From assembly GCF_023195885.1 (NCBI RefSeq), contig NZ_JALPKO010000007.1:1-64000 (forward strand): a stretch of DNA of 64,000 nt, in the 5' to 3' direction. The stretch comes from Methylonatrum kenyense (GTDB lineage Bacteria > Pseudomonadota > Gammaproteobacteria > Nitrococcales > Aquisalimonadaceae). Below are positions 51,504-60,950 of this stretch, one piece after another. Every line of letters starts with the position of its first letter. The stretch's first letter is position 1. The notes beneath the pieces are model-generated. The model ran no database searches, was not told the origin of the DNA, and saw only the letters and a list, made by a program, of their open reading frames with translations. The position numbers and the translations under genes are program-made.

Positions 51504-52391
51504 ATGCGGATCGGAATTGACCTGGGCGGGACCAAGATCGCGGCCATCGCCATGGGCGATGCCGGCGATGAACTCGAGCGGCTGCGCGAGGCCACACCAC
51601 AGAATGACTATGCAGGCATCCTTGCCTGCATCCGTGGGCTTATCACCCGCCTGGAACAGTCGCATGGCCCCGCCGCCCGGATCGGCATCGGCACGCCCGG
51701 CTCCGCATCACCGGCCACCGGCCTGATCCGCAACGCCAATTCTGTGGTGCTCAACGGCCAGGCGCTGCAACAGGATCTGGAGAAGGCGCTGGGCCGCCCA
51801 CTGCGGCTGGCCAATGATGCCAACTGCTTTGCACTGTCCGAGGCCCGCGACGGGGCCGCCGCCGGCGCCGACTGCGTGTTCGGCGTGATCGTCGGCACCG
51901 GCACCGGTGCCGGCATTGTCGTCCGCGGCGCGCTGCAGCAGGGCGTCAACCGGATCGGTGGCGAATGGGGTCACAATCCCCTGCCCTGGCCGCGCGACGA
52001 GGAGTGGCCGGGACCGGCCTGCTACTGCGGTCGCCGGGGCTGCATCGAGACCTGGCTCAGCGGCCCCGGGCTGAGCGCCGCCCACCATCGCCAAACCGGA
52101 ATCGCGCTGAGCGCCGCCGAGATAGCCGCCGCCGCGGCCGGGGGTGATGCCGCCGCATGCCGTAGCCTGGAGGATTACGCAGATCGCATGGCACGCGGTC
52201 TGGCGACGGTGATCAATGTGCTGGATCCGGATGTGATCGTACTCGGCGGCGGCCTGGGGCAGATCCGGGCCCTGTATCAACTGGTGCCGGACCGCTGGGG
52301 GCAGTACGTGTTCTCGGACGTGGTCCGCACGCGCCTGCTGCCGCCCCGACATGGTGATGACAGTGGTCTGCGAGGTGCCGCCTTGCTCTGA
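51504..52391 (+). CDS. ROK-family sugar kinase
   Basis: A 295-residue kinase with ATP motif DLGGTK (6-11), GTGTGAGIVV, EWGHNPLPWP and zinc motif CYCGRRGCIE. Likely substrate fructose/mannose or N-acetylglucosamine. It starts 1 nt after ampE, so a link with N-acetylglucosamine released by recycling is attractive but unproven. Confidence 0.88.
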   Translation: MRIGIDLGGTKIAAIAMGDAGDELERLREATPQNDYAGILACIRGLITRLEQSHGPAARIGIGTPGSASPATGLIRNANSVVLNGQALQQDLEKALGRPLRLANDANCFALSEARDGAAAGADCVFGVIVGTGTGAGIVVRGALQQGVNRIGGEWGHNPLPWPRDEEWPGPACYCGRRGCIETWLSGPGLSAAHHRQTGIALSAAEIAAAAAGGDAAACRSLEDYADRMARGLATVINVLDPDVIVLGGGLGQIRALYQLVPDRWGQYVFSDVVRTRLLPPRHGDDSGLRGAALL

Positions 52392-52427
52392 CGGCAGCGG
52401 ACCACAGGGCGACTGAAACGACGAGAA

Positions 52428-53261
52428 TCAGCCCGGCCGCTTGGCCCCGGGGCAGGGCTGACTGATGCGCTGGCGCTCGCCATCCAGGCGGATGGCCGTC
52501 AGACAGCCACCCCAGAGACAACCGGTATCCAGCGCCACCAGATCCCCCTGCTCGAGATAGCCCAGGGTCGACCAGTGCCCCACAACCAGGGTCAGACCCG
52601 CCGGCATGGGCTTGCGCCCGGGAACCTGGAACCAGGGCACGAGGCCGTCGGGCTGGCCGCCCGGTGGACCCTTGTAATCCATCCGCATCCGGCCCTGCAT
52701 GTCACAGAAACGCATGCGGGTGAAGGCATTGATGATGCAACGCAGCCGGTCCCAGCCGGTCAGGTCGTCCGACCAATTGTCCGGGGTGTCACCGTAGATG
52801 TGGTCGAAAAGCTCCCTGTAGCCCTCGCCAGCCAGTGCCGTCTCCGCCTCTCGCGCGCGCTCCCGCGCCTGCTCCAGGGTCCAGGCCGGCAGCAGCCCGG
52901 CATGCAGCATCACGTAACCGAGCCCAGGATCCTCGTGCAACAGGGGCTGCCGACGCAGCCAATGCATCAGCTCGTCGGCATCCCGTGCATCCAGCACATG
53001 CTGCACGGTGTCGTTCTTCTTCAGGTTCGACGCCCCGGCCCAGGCGGCCAGCATGTGGATATCGTGGTTACCCAGAATCACCGTGGCGCAGTCGCCGAGG
53101 TCGCGCACATAGCGCATCACGGCCAGCGAGCGCGGGCCACGGTTGACCAGGTCGCCGGTCAGCCAGAGCCGGTCACGCTTCGGGTCGAATTGAAGGCGGT
53201 CGAGCAATGCCAGAAACTCATCATGGCAGCCCTGAATATCGCCAATGCAGTACGTCGCCAC
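52428..53261 (-). CDS. apaH: Bis(5'-nucleosyl)-tetraphosphatase, symmetrical
   Basis: Hydrolyses Ap4A. The 277-residue calcineurin-like product has YCIGDIQGCHDEF, LTGDLVNRGPRSL, ILGNHDIHML and VVGHWSTLGY. Starts with GTG. Last gene of the ksgA-apaG-apaH group. Confidence 0.96.
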   Translation of the reverse strand: MATYCIGDIQGCHDEFLALLDRLQFDPKRDRLWLTGDLVNRGPRSLAVMRYVRDLGDCATVILGNHDIHMLAAWAGASNLKKNDTVQHVLDARDADELMHWLRRQPLLHEDPGLGYVMLHAGLLPAWTLEQARERAREAETALAGEGYRELFDHIYGDTPDNWSDDLTGWDRLRCIINAFTRMRFCDMQGRMRMDYKGPPGGQPDGLVPWFQVPGRKPMPAGLTLVVGHWSTLGYLEQGDLVALDTGCLWGGCLTAIRLDGERQRISQPCPGAKRPG

Positions 53262-53279
53262 GGTAGTATCCGTCAGGCC

Positions 53280-53663
53280 TCAGTGCAGGGTGTTGGGCAT
53301 GGCCAGCGTGAACGGCTGGATTTCCGCGACGAAGCTCACACCATCATCGGCCAGCATCTCGTAGCTGCCGCGCATGCTTCCGACGGGTGTTTCGATCATC
53401 GCGCCGCTGGTATAACGAAATCCCTTGCCGGGCGACAGGTGCGGTTGTTCGCCAACCACACCTTCACCGCGCACTTCGCGCTCTTCGCCGTTGGCATCAG
53501 TTATCACCCAGTGGCGACTGATCAGGCGGACGGCCACCTCGCCGACGTTGCGGATGGTGACGGTGTAGCTGAAGACGTAACGGCCGTTGTCCGGATCGGA
53601 CTCGTGATCCAGATAGGTCGGGGCCACATCCACTTCCACGTTATATTGCTTGAGTTCGTCCAT
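53280..53663 (-). CDS. apaG: ApaG protein
   Basis: A 127-residue fibronectin-III-like protein of unclear function: YVFSYTVTIRNVG, LISRHWVITDANG, VVGEQPHLSPGKGFRYTSG and MRGSYEM. I start at ATG 53663, close to the E. coli length; an ATG six codons upstream lacks a ribosome-binding site. Confidence 0.94.
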   Translation of the reverse strand: MDELKQYNVEVDVAPTYLDHESDPDNGRYVFSYTVTIRNVGEVAVRLISRHWVITDANGEEREVRGEGVVGEQPHLSPGKGFRYTSGAMIETPVGSMRGSYEMLADDGVSFVAEIQPFTLAMPNTLH

Positions 53664-53781
53664 CACCGCCCTGGTATGCATGGTTTTGCCGACATAACGC
53701 GCCCCGAGTAGCGCGCCGGCACCTGGGCCGGCTTCCGCCCAGCGTCGGTCGGATGTTTTTTTCGAGCTTCAGTCTAACGCG

Positions 53782-54606
53782 TCACTTCGGCGACATGAAG
53801 GCAGCCAGGGCATCGGCAAGTGCCACAAACGCGGCCACCCCGAGTTGCTCCGGTCGCGCACTGGGGTCGACGCCGGACGCCCGCATGTCGGTTTCGTCGA
53901 GCAGGCCGGCCAGGCTGCGCCGGAGCATCTTGCGACGCTGGCCGAAGGCGGTTGCAACGATCCTGGAAAACACGGCTTCGTCCACTGCCCGCAACGGTTG
54001 TGGACGCAGCGGCAGCAGGCGCACCACGGCTGACTCGACCTTCGGTGCGGGTCTGAAGGCCCCCGGCGGGACGGTGAACAAGCGGTCCACCTGGCAATGG
54101 TACTGCACCATCACCGACAGGCGGCCGTAGATCCGGCTGCCGGGTGGAGCCGCCATGCGATCCACAAGTTCCCGCTGCAGCATGAAATGCATGTCGCGGA
54201 TCAACTCGCGCTGTTCGAGCAGATGAAAGATCAGTGGTGAGGAGATGTTGTAGGGCAGATTGCCGACCACCCGCAGGCTGGCGGCCTCGGTGGCAAACTG
54301 GCCCAGGTCCGCCTGCAGGGCGTCGCCCTGGCGCAGGGCCAGCTCGCCGAACTCCGCCGCCTGCGCCGCCTGCGCCGCCAGCGGCGCGACCAGATCCCGG
54401 TCCATCTCGATCGCATGCAGCCGCCCGGCGGCCCGCAGCAAGGGCAGGGTCAGCGCGCCCTGGCCCGGGCCGATCTCCAGCAGTTGGTCGTCGGGTTGCG
54501 GCCCGATCGCCCGCACGATCTGTTCCACAACACGCTGGTCATGCAGAAAGTTCTGGCCGAAGCGCTTACGCGCGCGGTGGCCCGGCGGCTTCGCCCCGGC
54601 ATTCAC
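53782..54606 (-). CDS. ksgA: 16S rRNA dimethyladenosine transferase
   Basis: Dimethylates two adenosines in the 3' end of 16S rRNA. The 274-residue product has RFGQNFLHD, LEIGPGQGALT and NLPYNISSPL. It starts with GTG overlapping the TGA of the phosphoribosyltransferase. Also called rsmA. Normally follows pdxA. Confidence 0.97.
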   Translation of the reverse strand: MNAGAKPPGHRARKRFGQNFLHDQRVVEQIVRAIGPQPDDQLLEIGPGQGALTLPLLRAAGRLHAIEMDRDLVAPLAAQAAQAAEFGELALRQGDALQADLGQFATEAASLRVVGNLPYNISSPLIFHLLEQRELIRDMHFMLQRELVDRMAAPPGSRIYGRLSVMVQYHCQVDRLFTVPPGAFRPAPKVESAVVRLLPLRPQPLRAVDEAVFSRIVATAFGQRRKMLRRSLAGLLDETDMRASGVDPSARPEQLGVAAFVALADALAAFMSPK

Positions 54607-55169
54607 CGGGAAGATGCATCCGAGTCGGAAAACACCGGCAGATGCGCCAGTGCGATCACCCCGTCATGCGCCTGCACATCACCCTCGGTACAGATCGCCG
54701 CGGTGCCCACGACGCGGCCACCGGCTTGCTCCACCAGCTCGCGCATGCCGGCCAGCGTGGACCCGGTGCTGATGACGTCGTCCAGCAGCAAAACGCGTTG
54801 ACCACGGAGGACTTCGCGGTCCTTCTGGTCCAGATACAGGCGCTGCTCACGGCCGCTGGTAATTGACAGGGTCGTGGCCTGCAGCGCATTGCCCATATAG
54901 GGCTTCCAGGCCTTGCGCAGAACCACCGAGGCCTTGCGGCAACGCAGGGCCAGGGCGTGAATCAGGGGAATGCTCTTGGCCTCGGCGGTCAGCAGCACGT
55001 CGAAGCTGACAGCCCTGAGCTGTTCCGCCAGGGCATCGGCGGCGGCCTCGGTGAGTTCCGGGTCGCCGAGGATATTGAGCACCGCAATGCGTACGCCGGG
55101 TGCGACCTCGAACAGGGGCAGCTCGCGCTGCAATGTGCCGATGTTCAGCCGAAAGCTCGATGCGCTCAT
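54603..55169 (-). CDS. Phosphoribosyltransferase family protein
   Basis: 188 residues with the PRPP-binding loop VLLLDDVISTGSTL and a VLLTAEAKSIPLIHALA segment as in adenine phosphoribosyltransferases. Probably purine salvage or regulation; the next upstream full gene is an adenosine kinase, which fits salvage. The ATG at 55169 follows GGAGGGTGAG. The frame continues upstream through the pdeM remnant but is not protein-like. Confidence 0.82.
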   Translation of the reverse strand: MSASSFRLNIGTLQRELPLFEVAPGVRIAVLNILGDPELTEAAADALAEQLRAVSFDVLLTAEAKSIPLIHALALRCRKASVVLRKAWKPYMGNALQATTLSITSGREQRLYLDQKDREVLRGQRVLLLDDVISTGSTLAGMRELVEQAGGRVVGTAAICTEGDVQAHDGVIALAHLPVFSDSDASSR

Positions 55170-55170
55170 C

Positions 55171-55527
55171 TCACCCTCCGTTGACCAGGACTCCGGTTCG
55201 CCGGGACGTCGGCCGGCCCCGCAGTCGCAGTACCGGGTGCAGGTGTCCGGCCAGCACGCAGCCCTGCCGCATCGGTTCGGGCTCATGCCGGAACACGAAC
55301 GGCCCATCGGCCAGTGGCCTGTGCCGCCAGTCCAGCATCCAGTCCTCCGGCAGGCGGTCAAGACCCCGATCGTGATTGCCCGCCACCAGGGTGGTCTGCA
55401 GCTGACGGTGCGCATCCGCCAGGATCAGCGTCCGCCGGGCCGGCCACCAGATCGCGCGACGCGGCAACTGGTGCAGGGTCTCGCCCTGCAACCGTATGGC
55501 CAGCCCCTGCTCCGCCGCGCCGGTCAT
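55171..55527 (-). pseudogene. Remnant: ligase-associated metallophosphoesterase (PdeM/MPE) with internal deletion
   Basis: 118 codons, open throughout. The N-terminus matches the family (LHQLPRRAIWWPARRTLILADAH); then RQLQTTLVAGNHD joins in directly, so the roughly 60 residues that carry the GDxLH metal motif are missing. VLAGHLHPVLRLRGR follows, after which the normal last 45 or so residues are replaced by an unrelated short end. It still overlaps the adenosine-kinase stop (ATGA) and abuts the phosphoribosyltransferase gene. Confidence 0.75.
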
Positions 55528-56474
55528 CCGAAAGCCGCGTCCGGCAGTGGCGTCGCGTATGCCCGCTGATAGGCGGCAGCGAACTGCTCACGGCTGAAGT
55601 GGTGATTCTGGGTGCCGTGGTGGGCGATCTTGATACTGCCCATCAGCGAGGCGATGCGGCCGGTCAGTTCCCAATCCAGATCGTGCAACAGCCCGTGGAT
55701 CAGGCCGGCACGGTAGGCATCGCCGCAACCGGTGGGGTCGTTTACCGCGCTTGCTGTTGCCGCCGGGATTTCGAGACAGCGACCGCCGGTGTAGATCCGT
55801 GAGCCATGGGCACCGCGTGTCACCACCAGTGCCTCCACCCGGGCCGCCATCTGCTCCAGACTCAGGCCGGTGCGCTGCTGCAGCAATTCCGACTCGTAAT
55901 CGTTGACCGCCAGCCAGGTCGCCTGCTCCATGAAGTGGCGCAGTTCCTCGTCCTGGAACATCGGCAGGCCCTGGCCGGGATCGAAGATGAACGGCAGGCC
56001 GGCCTCACGAAACTCGCGGGCATGCTGCAGCATGCCGTCACGGCCGTTCGGCGCCAACACCCCGAGCCGGGCACCACTATCGGCCGGCACATGCACCTGG
56101 TGCGCCTGGTTCATCGCACCGGGATGAAACGCGGTGATCTGATTGTCGTCCAGGTCCGTGGTGATGTAGGCCTGGGCGGTGTAGTGCTGGTCCAGCTCGA
56201 GCACATGGTCACGCGGTATCTGCCAGCGATCCATCCACTCCCGATAGGCCGGGAAGTCACGACCGACGGTCGCCAGACAGATCCCCTCATCACCCAGCAA
56301 GCGCATGTTGTAGGCGATATTGCCGGCACAGCCGCCGAATTCCTTGCGCATGTCGTCGACCAGGAAAGCCAGGTTCAGGATATGCACCTGATCGGGCAGG
56401 ACGTGATTCTTGAACCGATCACGGAACACCATGATCGTGTCGTAGGCGATCGATCCGCTGATCAATGCGGGCAT
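55524..56474 (-). CDS. Adenosine kinase (PfkB family)
   Basis: A 316-residue sugar kinase: GSIAYDTIM, EFGGCAGNIAYNMRLLG, AFHPGAMNQAH and the catalytic DPTGCGDAYRAG. Phosphorylates adenosine or a similar nucleoside. The ATG at 56474 has GGAGGA 6 nt upstream; the longer frame has no support. It lies after gcvPB on the same strand. Confidence 0.9.
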   Translation of the reverse strand: MPALISGSIAYDTIMVFRDRFKNHVLPDQVHILNLAFLVDDMRKEFGGCAGNIAYNMRLLGDEGICLATVGRDFPAYREWMDRWQIPRDHVLELDQHYTAQAYITTDLDDNQITAFHPGAMNQAHQVHVPADSGARLGVLAPNGRDGMLQHAREFREAGLPFIFDPGQGLPMFQDEELRHFMEQATWLAVNDYESELLQQRTGLSLEQMAARVEALVVTRGAHGSRIYTGGRCLEIPAATASAVNDPTGCGDAYRAGLIHGLLHDLDWELTGRIASLMGSIKIAHHGTQNHHFSREQFAAAYQRAYATPLPDAAFG

Positions 56475-56509
56475 GCAGATTCCTCCGGGATTGTCGGTCG
56501 GGGCGCTGC

Positions 56510-57973
56510 TCAGGCGTCGGGCGTCCAGCGGAGATCCAGTTCGCGTGCCGCCCGGACCTCGTCCAGCCGGCGGACGGGCAGCCGATGTGGCGCGCCCTGA
56601 ACCAGTTCGGGATCGCGCCGCGCCTCCTGCCGAATGGCCACCATGGCGTCGACGAAGCCGTCCAGCTCCTCGCGGGTCTCGGTCTCGGTCGGCTCGATCA
56701 GCAGACACTCCGGAACCAGCAACGGGAAATAGGCGGTCGGCGCATGATAGCCGTAATCCAGCAGGCGCTTGGCCACATCCATGGCGCCGACCCCGAGGTC
56801 GCGGGACTCGCGCTTCAGGCTGATGATGAATTCATGGCTGGCCCGGCGTTGCGGAAACCAGACCTGGAAACCTTCGGCACGCAACCGGCTCATCAGGTAA
56901 TTGGCATTCAGGGTGGCAAACTCGGCGACCCGGACCATGCCCTCGGCACCCAGCATCCGGGCATAGACGTAGGCCCGCAGGATGACGCCGGCATTGCCCA
57001 TGAAGGCCGACAGGCGGCCGATGCTCTGCGGCCGGTCGGTTTCGGTCAGCCAGCGGTAGTGGTCACCGTCGCGACCCGCCATCGGGATTGGCAGGAACCC
57101 CTGCAGCCGCTCGCCGGCCCCGATGGCACCGGCGCCCGGACCGCCGCCGCCATGCGGCGTCGAAAAGGTCTTGTGCAGATTGATGTGGATGACATCGAAA
57201 CCCATGTCACCAGGGCGGGACTTGCCAAGAATGGCGTTCAGGTTGGCGCCGTCGTAATACAGCAGGCCACCCGCCTCGTGGACCAGATCCGCCATCTCGC
57301 GAATGCGACGCTCGAACACACCGAGCGTGGAGGGGTTGGTCAGCATGATGCCGGCGGTCTTTGGACCCAGCGCCTCGCGCAGGGCCTGCATGTCGACATC
57401 GCCGTCGGCGTCGGTGGGCAGTTCGCGCACGGTAAAACCGCACATCACGGCGGTGGCCGGGTTGGTGCCGTGGGCGGCATCCGGCACCAGGATCTCGGTC
57501 CGTTCACTGTCTCCCCGCGCCTGATGGTAGGCACGGATCATTGCCACACCGGCGAACTCGCCCTGGGCGCCGGCCATCGGCGTCAGACTGAACTCTGCCA
57601 GGCCGGTGACCGTGCACAGCATCTCCTGCAACTCCTGCACGCAGGCGAGGAACCCCTGGCTCTGCGCCGCCGGCGCCCAGGGGTGGCGCTGCAGGAAACC
57701 CGGCAGCATGGCCAGCGAATTGCTGGCCCGCGGGTTGTATTTCATGGTGCAGGAACCCAGCGGGTAGAACTGGGTATCGATCGAAAAGTTCTTCTGCGAC
57801 AGACGCGTGTAGTGCCGCACGGCCTGCAGTTCCGACACCTCCGGCAGACAGGGTGGCTGCCGGCGCAGTGCCTCCGGTGGCAAGTCGCCGGTGTCCGGGG
57901 ATGCGGCCGGGGCCTGGACCTGCGCCCTGCGGCCGGGGCGGCCCTGATCGAAGATCAGACGGTCCTGCCTCAT
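56510..57973 (-). CDS. gcvPB: Glycine dehydrogenase (decarboxylating) subunit 2
   Basis: PLP-binding half of the P-protein. 487 residues with [33 protein letters not shown] and PLP Lys in [17 protein letters not shown]. The ATG overlaps the gcvPA stop (ATGA). Confidence 0.97.
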   Translation of the reverse strand: MRQDRLIFDQGRPGRRAQVQAPAASPDTGDLPPEALRRQPPCLPEVSELQAVRHYTRLSQKNFSIDTQFYPLGSCTMKYNPRASNSLAMLPGFLQRHPWAPAAQSQGFLACVQELQEMLCTVTGLAEFSLTPMAGAQGEFAGVAMIRAYHQARGDSERTEILVPDAAHGTNPATAVMCGFTVRELPTDADGDVDMQALREALGPKTAGIMLTNPSTLGVFERRIREMADLVHEAGGLLYYDGANLNAILGKSRPGDMGFDVIHINLHKTFSTPHGGGGPGAGAIGAGERLQGFLPIPMAGRDGDHYRWLTETDRPQSIGRLSAFMGNAGVILRAYVYARMLGAEGMVRVAEFATLNANYLMSRLRAEGFQVWFPQRRASHEFIISLKRESRDLGVGAMDVAKRLLDYGYHAPTAYFPLLVPECLLIEPTETETREELDGFVDAMVAIRQEARRDPELVQGAPHRLPVRRLDEVRAARELDLRWTPDA

Positions 57974-59331
57974 GCAGCCTCCCGCAGGATATCGGCCAGG
58001 GCGTCACGATAGGCCCGGATGTCGCTATCGGTGATGACCTCGGTGGCGCAGACCAGCACGCCGTTGGCAAGCGCCGGATCATGCTGTCCGAGGGGGTAAC
58101 CGCCAAGCAGGCCACGCCGGGCCAGACGTTCCAGCACCGGCTCGGCGGGTTGCCCCAGATCCAGCGCCCGTTCATGGAAACAGGCTCCCTGGTGCAGGGC
58201 GCGCACGCCCGGCAGTTCGCAGAGGTTCCGCACCAGCGTGCGGGTGCGTTCGTGGCAGCAGGCCGCCACCCGACGCAGGCCCTCGGCACCCAGCAGCGCC
58301 ATGTGGATGGTCGAGGCGGTCACCACCAGACCCTGGTTGGTGCAGATATTGGAGGTCGCACGCGACCGCCGAATATGCTGCTCACGGGCCTGCAGGGTCA
58401 GCGTGTAGCCCTCCACGCCATCCAGGTCGACGGTGCGACCGACAATACGCCCGGGCATCCGCCGGACCATGCTGCGGCGACAACAGAGGAATCCGTAGTA
58501 CGGCCCACCCGAGGACAACGGCACGCCCAGTGGCTGACCATCGCCGCAGGCAATATCGGCACCGTGCTCGCCCCAGTCACCCGGCGGCTTGAGCAGGGCC
58601 ATGGCCAGGGGATTGACCACACCGATGACCAGTGCGCCGGCGGCGTGCGCCCAGTCGGTCAGGCGGTCCACGGCCTCCAGCCGCCCAAAGAAATTCGGCT
58701 GCGGTATCACCACGGCCACCACGTCATCGAGCAGCGGCAAGGCCGCCACATCAACCACGCCGGAGGCCGGCTCCAGCGGCAGTGATTCCAGCGTCACCCC
58801 CTGGTTGCCAACCACGGCCTGTGCCACCTGGCGGTACACCGGATGCAGACTGTCGGCCACCAGGATGCGTCCGGAACGCACCTTCTGGTTCGCCCGGATT
58901 GCCATCAGCATGGCTTCACCAAGCCCGGAGGCACCGTCATACAGCGACGCGTTGGACACCTCCATCGCCATCAGGCCGCACATCATGGACTGGTATTCGT
59001 AGATCAACTGCAGCGTGCCCTGACTGGCTTCCGCCTGATAGGGCGTGTACGCGCTGTAGAACTCGCCCCGCGTCGCCAGTTGCCAGACCGCCGCCGGCAC
59101 GTGGTGCTGGTAGGCACCCGCGCCGATGAAGCACGGCCCGGTCTGGTCGCGGCCCGCACGATCCTGCATCAGCCGGCCGATTTCCATTTCCTGCAGTGCT
59201 GGCGGCATCGGCCGCAGGCTGCCCGCGCGCAACTCGGGTGGAATCTCGTCGAACAGCGTGTCCAGGTCCGGCACGCCAATCGCCGCCAGCATCTCGCGGA
59301 TGTCATCCTCGGTGTGCGGGATGAACGGCAC
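57970..59331 (-). CDS. gcvPA: Glycine dehydrogenase (decarboxylating) subunit 1
   Basis: N-terminal half of the split P-protein. 453 residues opening [15 protein letters not shown], with [27 protein letters not shown], and [12 protein letters not shown] start shares one base with the gcvH TAG. Confidence 0.97.
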   Translation of the reverse strand: MPFIPHTEDDIREMLAAIGVPDLDTLFDEIPPELRAGSLRPMPPALQEMEIGRLMQDRAGRDQTGPCFIGAGAYQHHVPAAVWQLATRGEFYSAYTPYQAEASQGTLQLIYEYQSMMCGLMAMEVSNASLYDGASGLGEAMLMAIRANQKVRSGRILVADSLHPVYRQVAQAVVGNQGVTLESLPLEPASGVVDVAALPLLDDVVAVVIPQPNFFGRLEAVDRLTDWAHAAGALVIGVVNPLAMALLKPPGDWGEHGADIACGDGQPLGVPLSSGGPYYGFLCCRRSMVRRMPGRIVGRTVDLDGVEGYTLTLQAREQHIRRSRATSNICTNQGLVVTASTIHMALLGAEGLRRVAACCHERTRTLVRNLCELPGVRALHQGACFHERALDLGQPAEPVLERLARRGLLGGYPLGQHDPALANGVLVCATEVITDSDIRAYRDALADILREAA

Positions 59332-59729
59332 TAGTCGTCCTCTTCCTCGGCAAGCATGTGTTCGTAATCCTCGGCGCTCATCAGTTCTTCGATCAGATCC
59401 GGATCCTCCGCCTTGATTCGCATGATCCAGCCGTCGCCGTAGGGATCGGTGTTGACCAGTTCCGGCTCGTCGGTCAGTCGGCCATTGGCATCCACCACCA
59501 CACCGCTGACCGGCGCATAGATATCGGATGCCGCCTTCACCGACTCGACCACGGCGCAGGCGTCCCCGGCTTCGACATCGGCATCCAGTGACGGCGTCTC
59601 GACGAACACCAGATCGCCGAGGGCCTCCTGGGCATGGTCGGTGATGCCGACAGTGATCAGGCCATCATCGTCCAGCCTTGCCCATTCGTGGCTGCTCGCA
59701 TAGCGCAACTCTGTGGGTAGTTCACTCAT
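59331..59729 (-). CDS. gcvH: Glycine cleavage H protein
   Basis: Lipoyl carrier of the glycine cleavage complex. 132 residues, lipoylated Lys65 in ESVKAASD, with [12 protein letters not shown]. LipB in the same window would prime it. Acidic C-terminus. Confidence 0.97.
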   Translation of the reverse strand: MSELPTELRYASSHEWARLDDDGLITVGITDHAQEALGDLVFVETPSLDADVEAGDACAVVESVKAASDIYAPVSGVVVDANGRLTDEPELVNTDPYGDGWIMRIKAEDPDLIEELMSAEDYEHMLAEEEDD

Positions 59730-59759
59730 CCCTGCTGTCCCCTGTTGAGATATCGGTTT

Positions 59760-60863
59760 TCATTCGCTCGACACCAGCACGCGTCCATGGCGTACAAATG
59801 GCGGCCGTACGACTCGCGCCTCCAGCAAACGTTGGCGGCTCTGCACAACGACGGTCTCCCCGGGCTCCAACGGCAGTCGCGCCAGACCGATCGAGCAGCC
59901 AAGCTGCGGTGAGTATCCGCCACTGGTGACGACTCCGCCGCCATCGCGACCGGTCAGTGCCACCGCCTGCCCCTGACGCAGCATGCCACGCGCCTGCAAC
60001 ACAAGCCCGAAGAGGTTGCGGTCCGGCCCGGCCTCGCGCTCAGTCGCCAATGCCTGACGGCCGATGAAGTCGCGCGTCTCCGGTTGCCAGGCCACGGTCC
60101 AGCCCAGCCGCGAGACCAACGGTGAGGTACTCGCGTCCATATCCTGCCCGTACAAGTGCATGCCGGCCTCAAGACGCAGGCTATCCCGGGCGCCCAGGCC
60201 ACAGGGCGCAACACCGGCATTCATCAGCCCTTGCCAGAGGCCCGCCAACTGTGCGGCAGGTACAGCAACCTCGAAACCATCCTCGCCGGTATATCCTGTC
60301 CGACCAAGCAGCCAGGCGCCGCGTTCCAGACAGCCGAACGGCTCGAGTCCGCGCAGCGCGTCACCCAAGTCCGACTCCAGCAGGCTGGCCAGAACGTCCG
60401 CGGCCTGCGGTCCCTGTACCGCAAGCAGGCCCAGGTCGTCGCGCAAGCGCAGATGCACATTGAAATCGGCGCCCTGCGTCAGCATCCAGTCCATGTCGCT
60501 GGCCCGGTTGGCGGCGTTGATCACGCAGCGGAAACGGTCCTGCTGCAGACGGTAGACGATCAGGTCGTCGAGTACCCCGCCCCGGACATTCAGCATGCAG
60601 CTGTACAGGGCCCGTCCATCATCCAGGCGCGCCACATCATTCGCCAGCAGGCGGCGCAGGAACGCTTCGGCCTGATCACCGGCGACATCCACCAGCCCCA
60701 TGTGCGAGACATCGAAAACGCCGCAGGCGGAACGCACCGCGGCATGTTCGCGCAACTGCGAGCCGTAGTGCAGCGGCATATCCCAGGCGGAGAAATCGAT
60801 CATCCGCGCGCCGGCCGCCCGGTGCAGGGCATTCAACGGCGTCTGTTGTTGTGCACTGCTCAT
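59760..60863 (-). CDS. gcvT: Aminomethyltransferase (T protein)
   Basis: Transfers the methylene to THF and releases ammonia. 367 residues with DFSAWDMPLHYGS, VFDVSHMGLVDV, YTGEDGFEV and GLGARDSLRLEAGM. ATG at 60863; GTG three codons upstream also in frame. The 87-nt leader behind fbpB shows a GAGACGG/CCGTCTC hairpin, not a glycine riboswitch. Confidence 0.97.
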   Translation of the reverse strand: MSSAQQQTPLNALHRAAGARMIDFSAWDMPLHYGSQLREHAAVRSACGVFDVSHMGLVDVAGDQAEAFLRRLLANDVARLDDGRALYSCMLNVRGGVLDDLIVYRLQQDRFRCVINAANRASDMDWMLTQGADFNVHLRLRDDLGLLAVQGPQAADVLASLLESDLGDALRGLEPFGCLERGAWLLGRTGYTGEDGFEVAVPAAQLAGLWQGLMNAGVAPCGLGARDSLRLEAGMHLYGQDMDASTSPLVSRLGWTVAWQPETRDFIGRQALATEREAGPDRNLFGLVLQARGMLRQGQAVALTGRDGGGVVTSGGYSPQLGCSIGLARLPLEPGETVVVQSRQRLLEARVVRPPFVRHGRVLVSSE

Positions 60864-60950
60864 GGACCTCACCGTCGGGGTGCGAACTTTGCCGTCATGA
60901 TAGAGACGGAAACGGTCGCCGTCTCGTGACGCGGGGAATCGCCGGCCGGG

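Noticed and set aside
56465-58012. 515-codon plus-strand frame
   Set aside because: Antisense to gcvPB.
60864-60950. Glycine riboswitch before gcvT
   Set aside because: The tandem aptamer consensus is absent and the space is too short; only a simple hairpin is seen.
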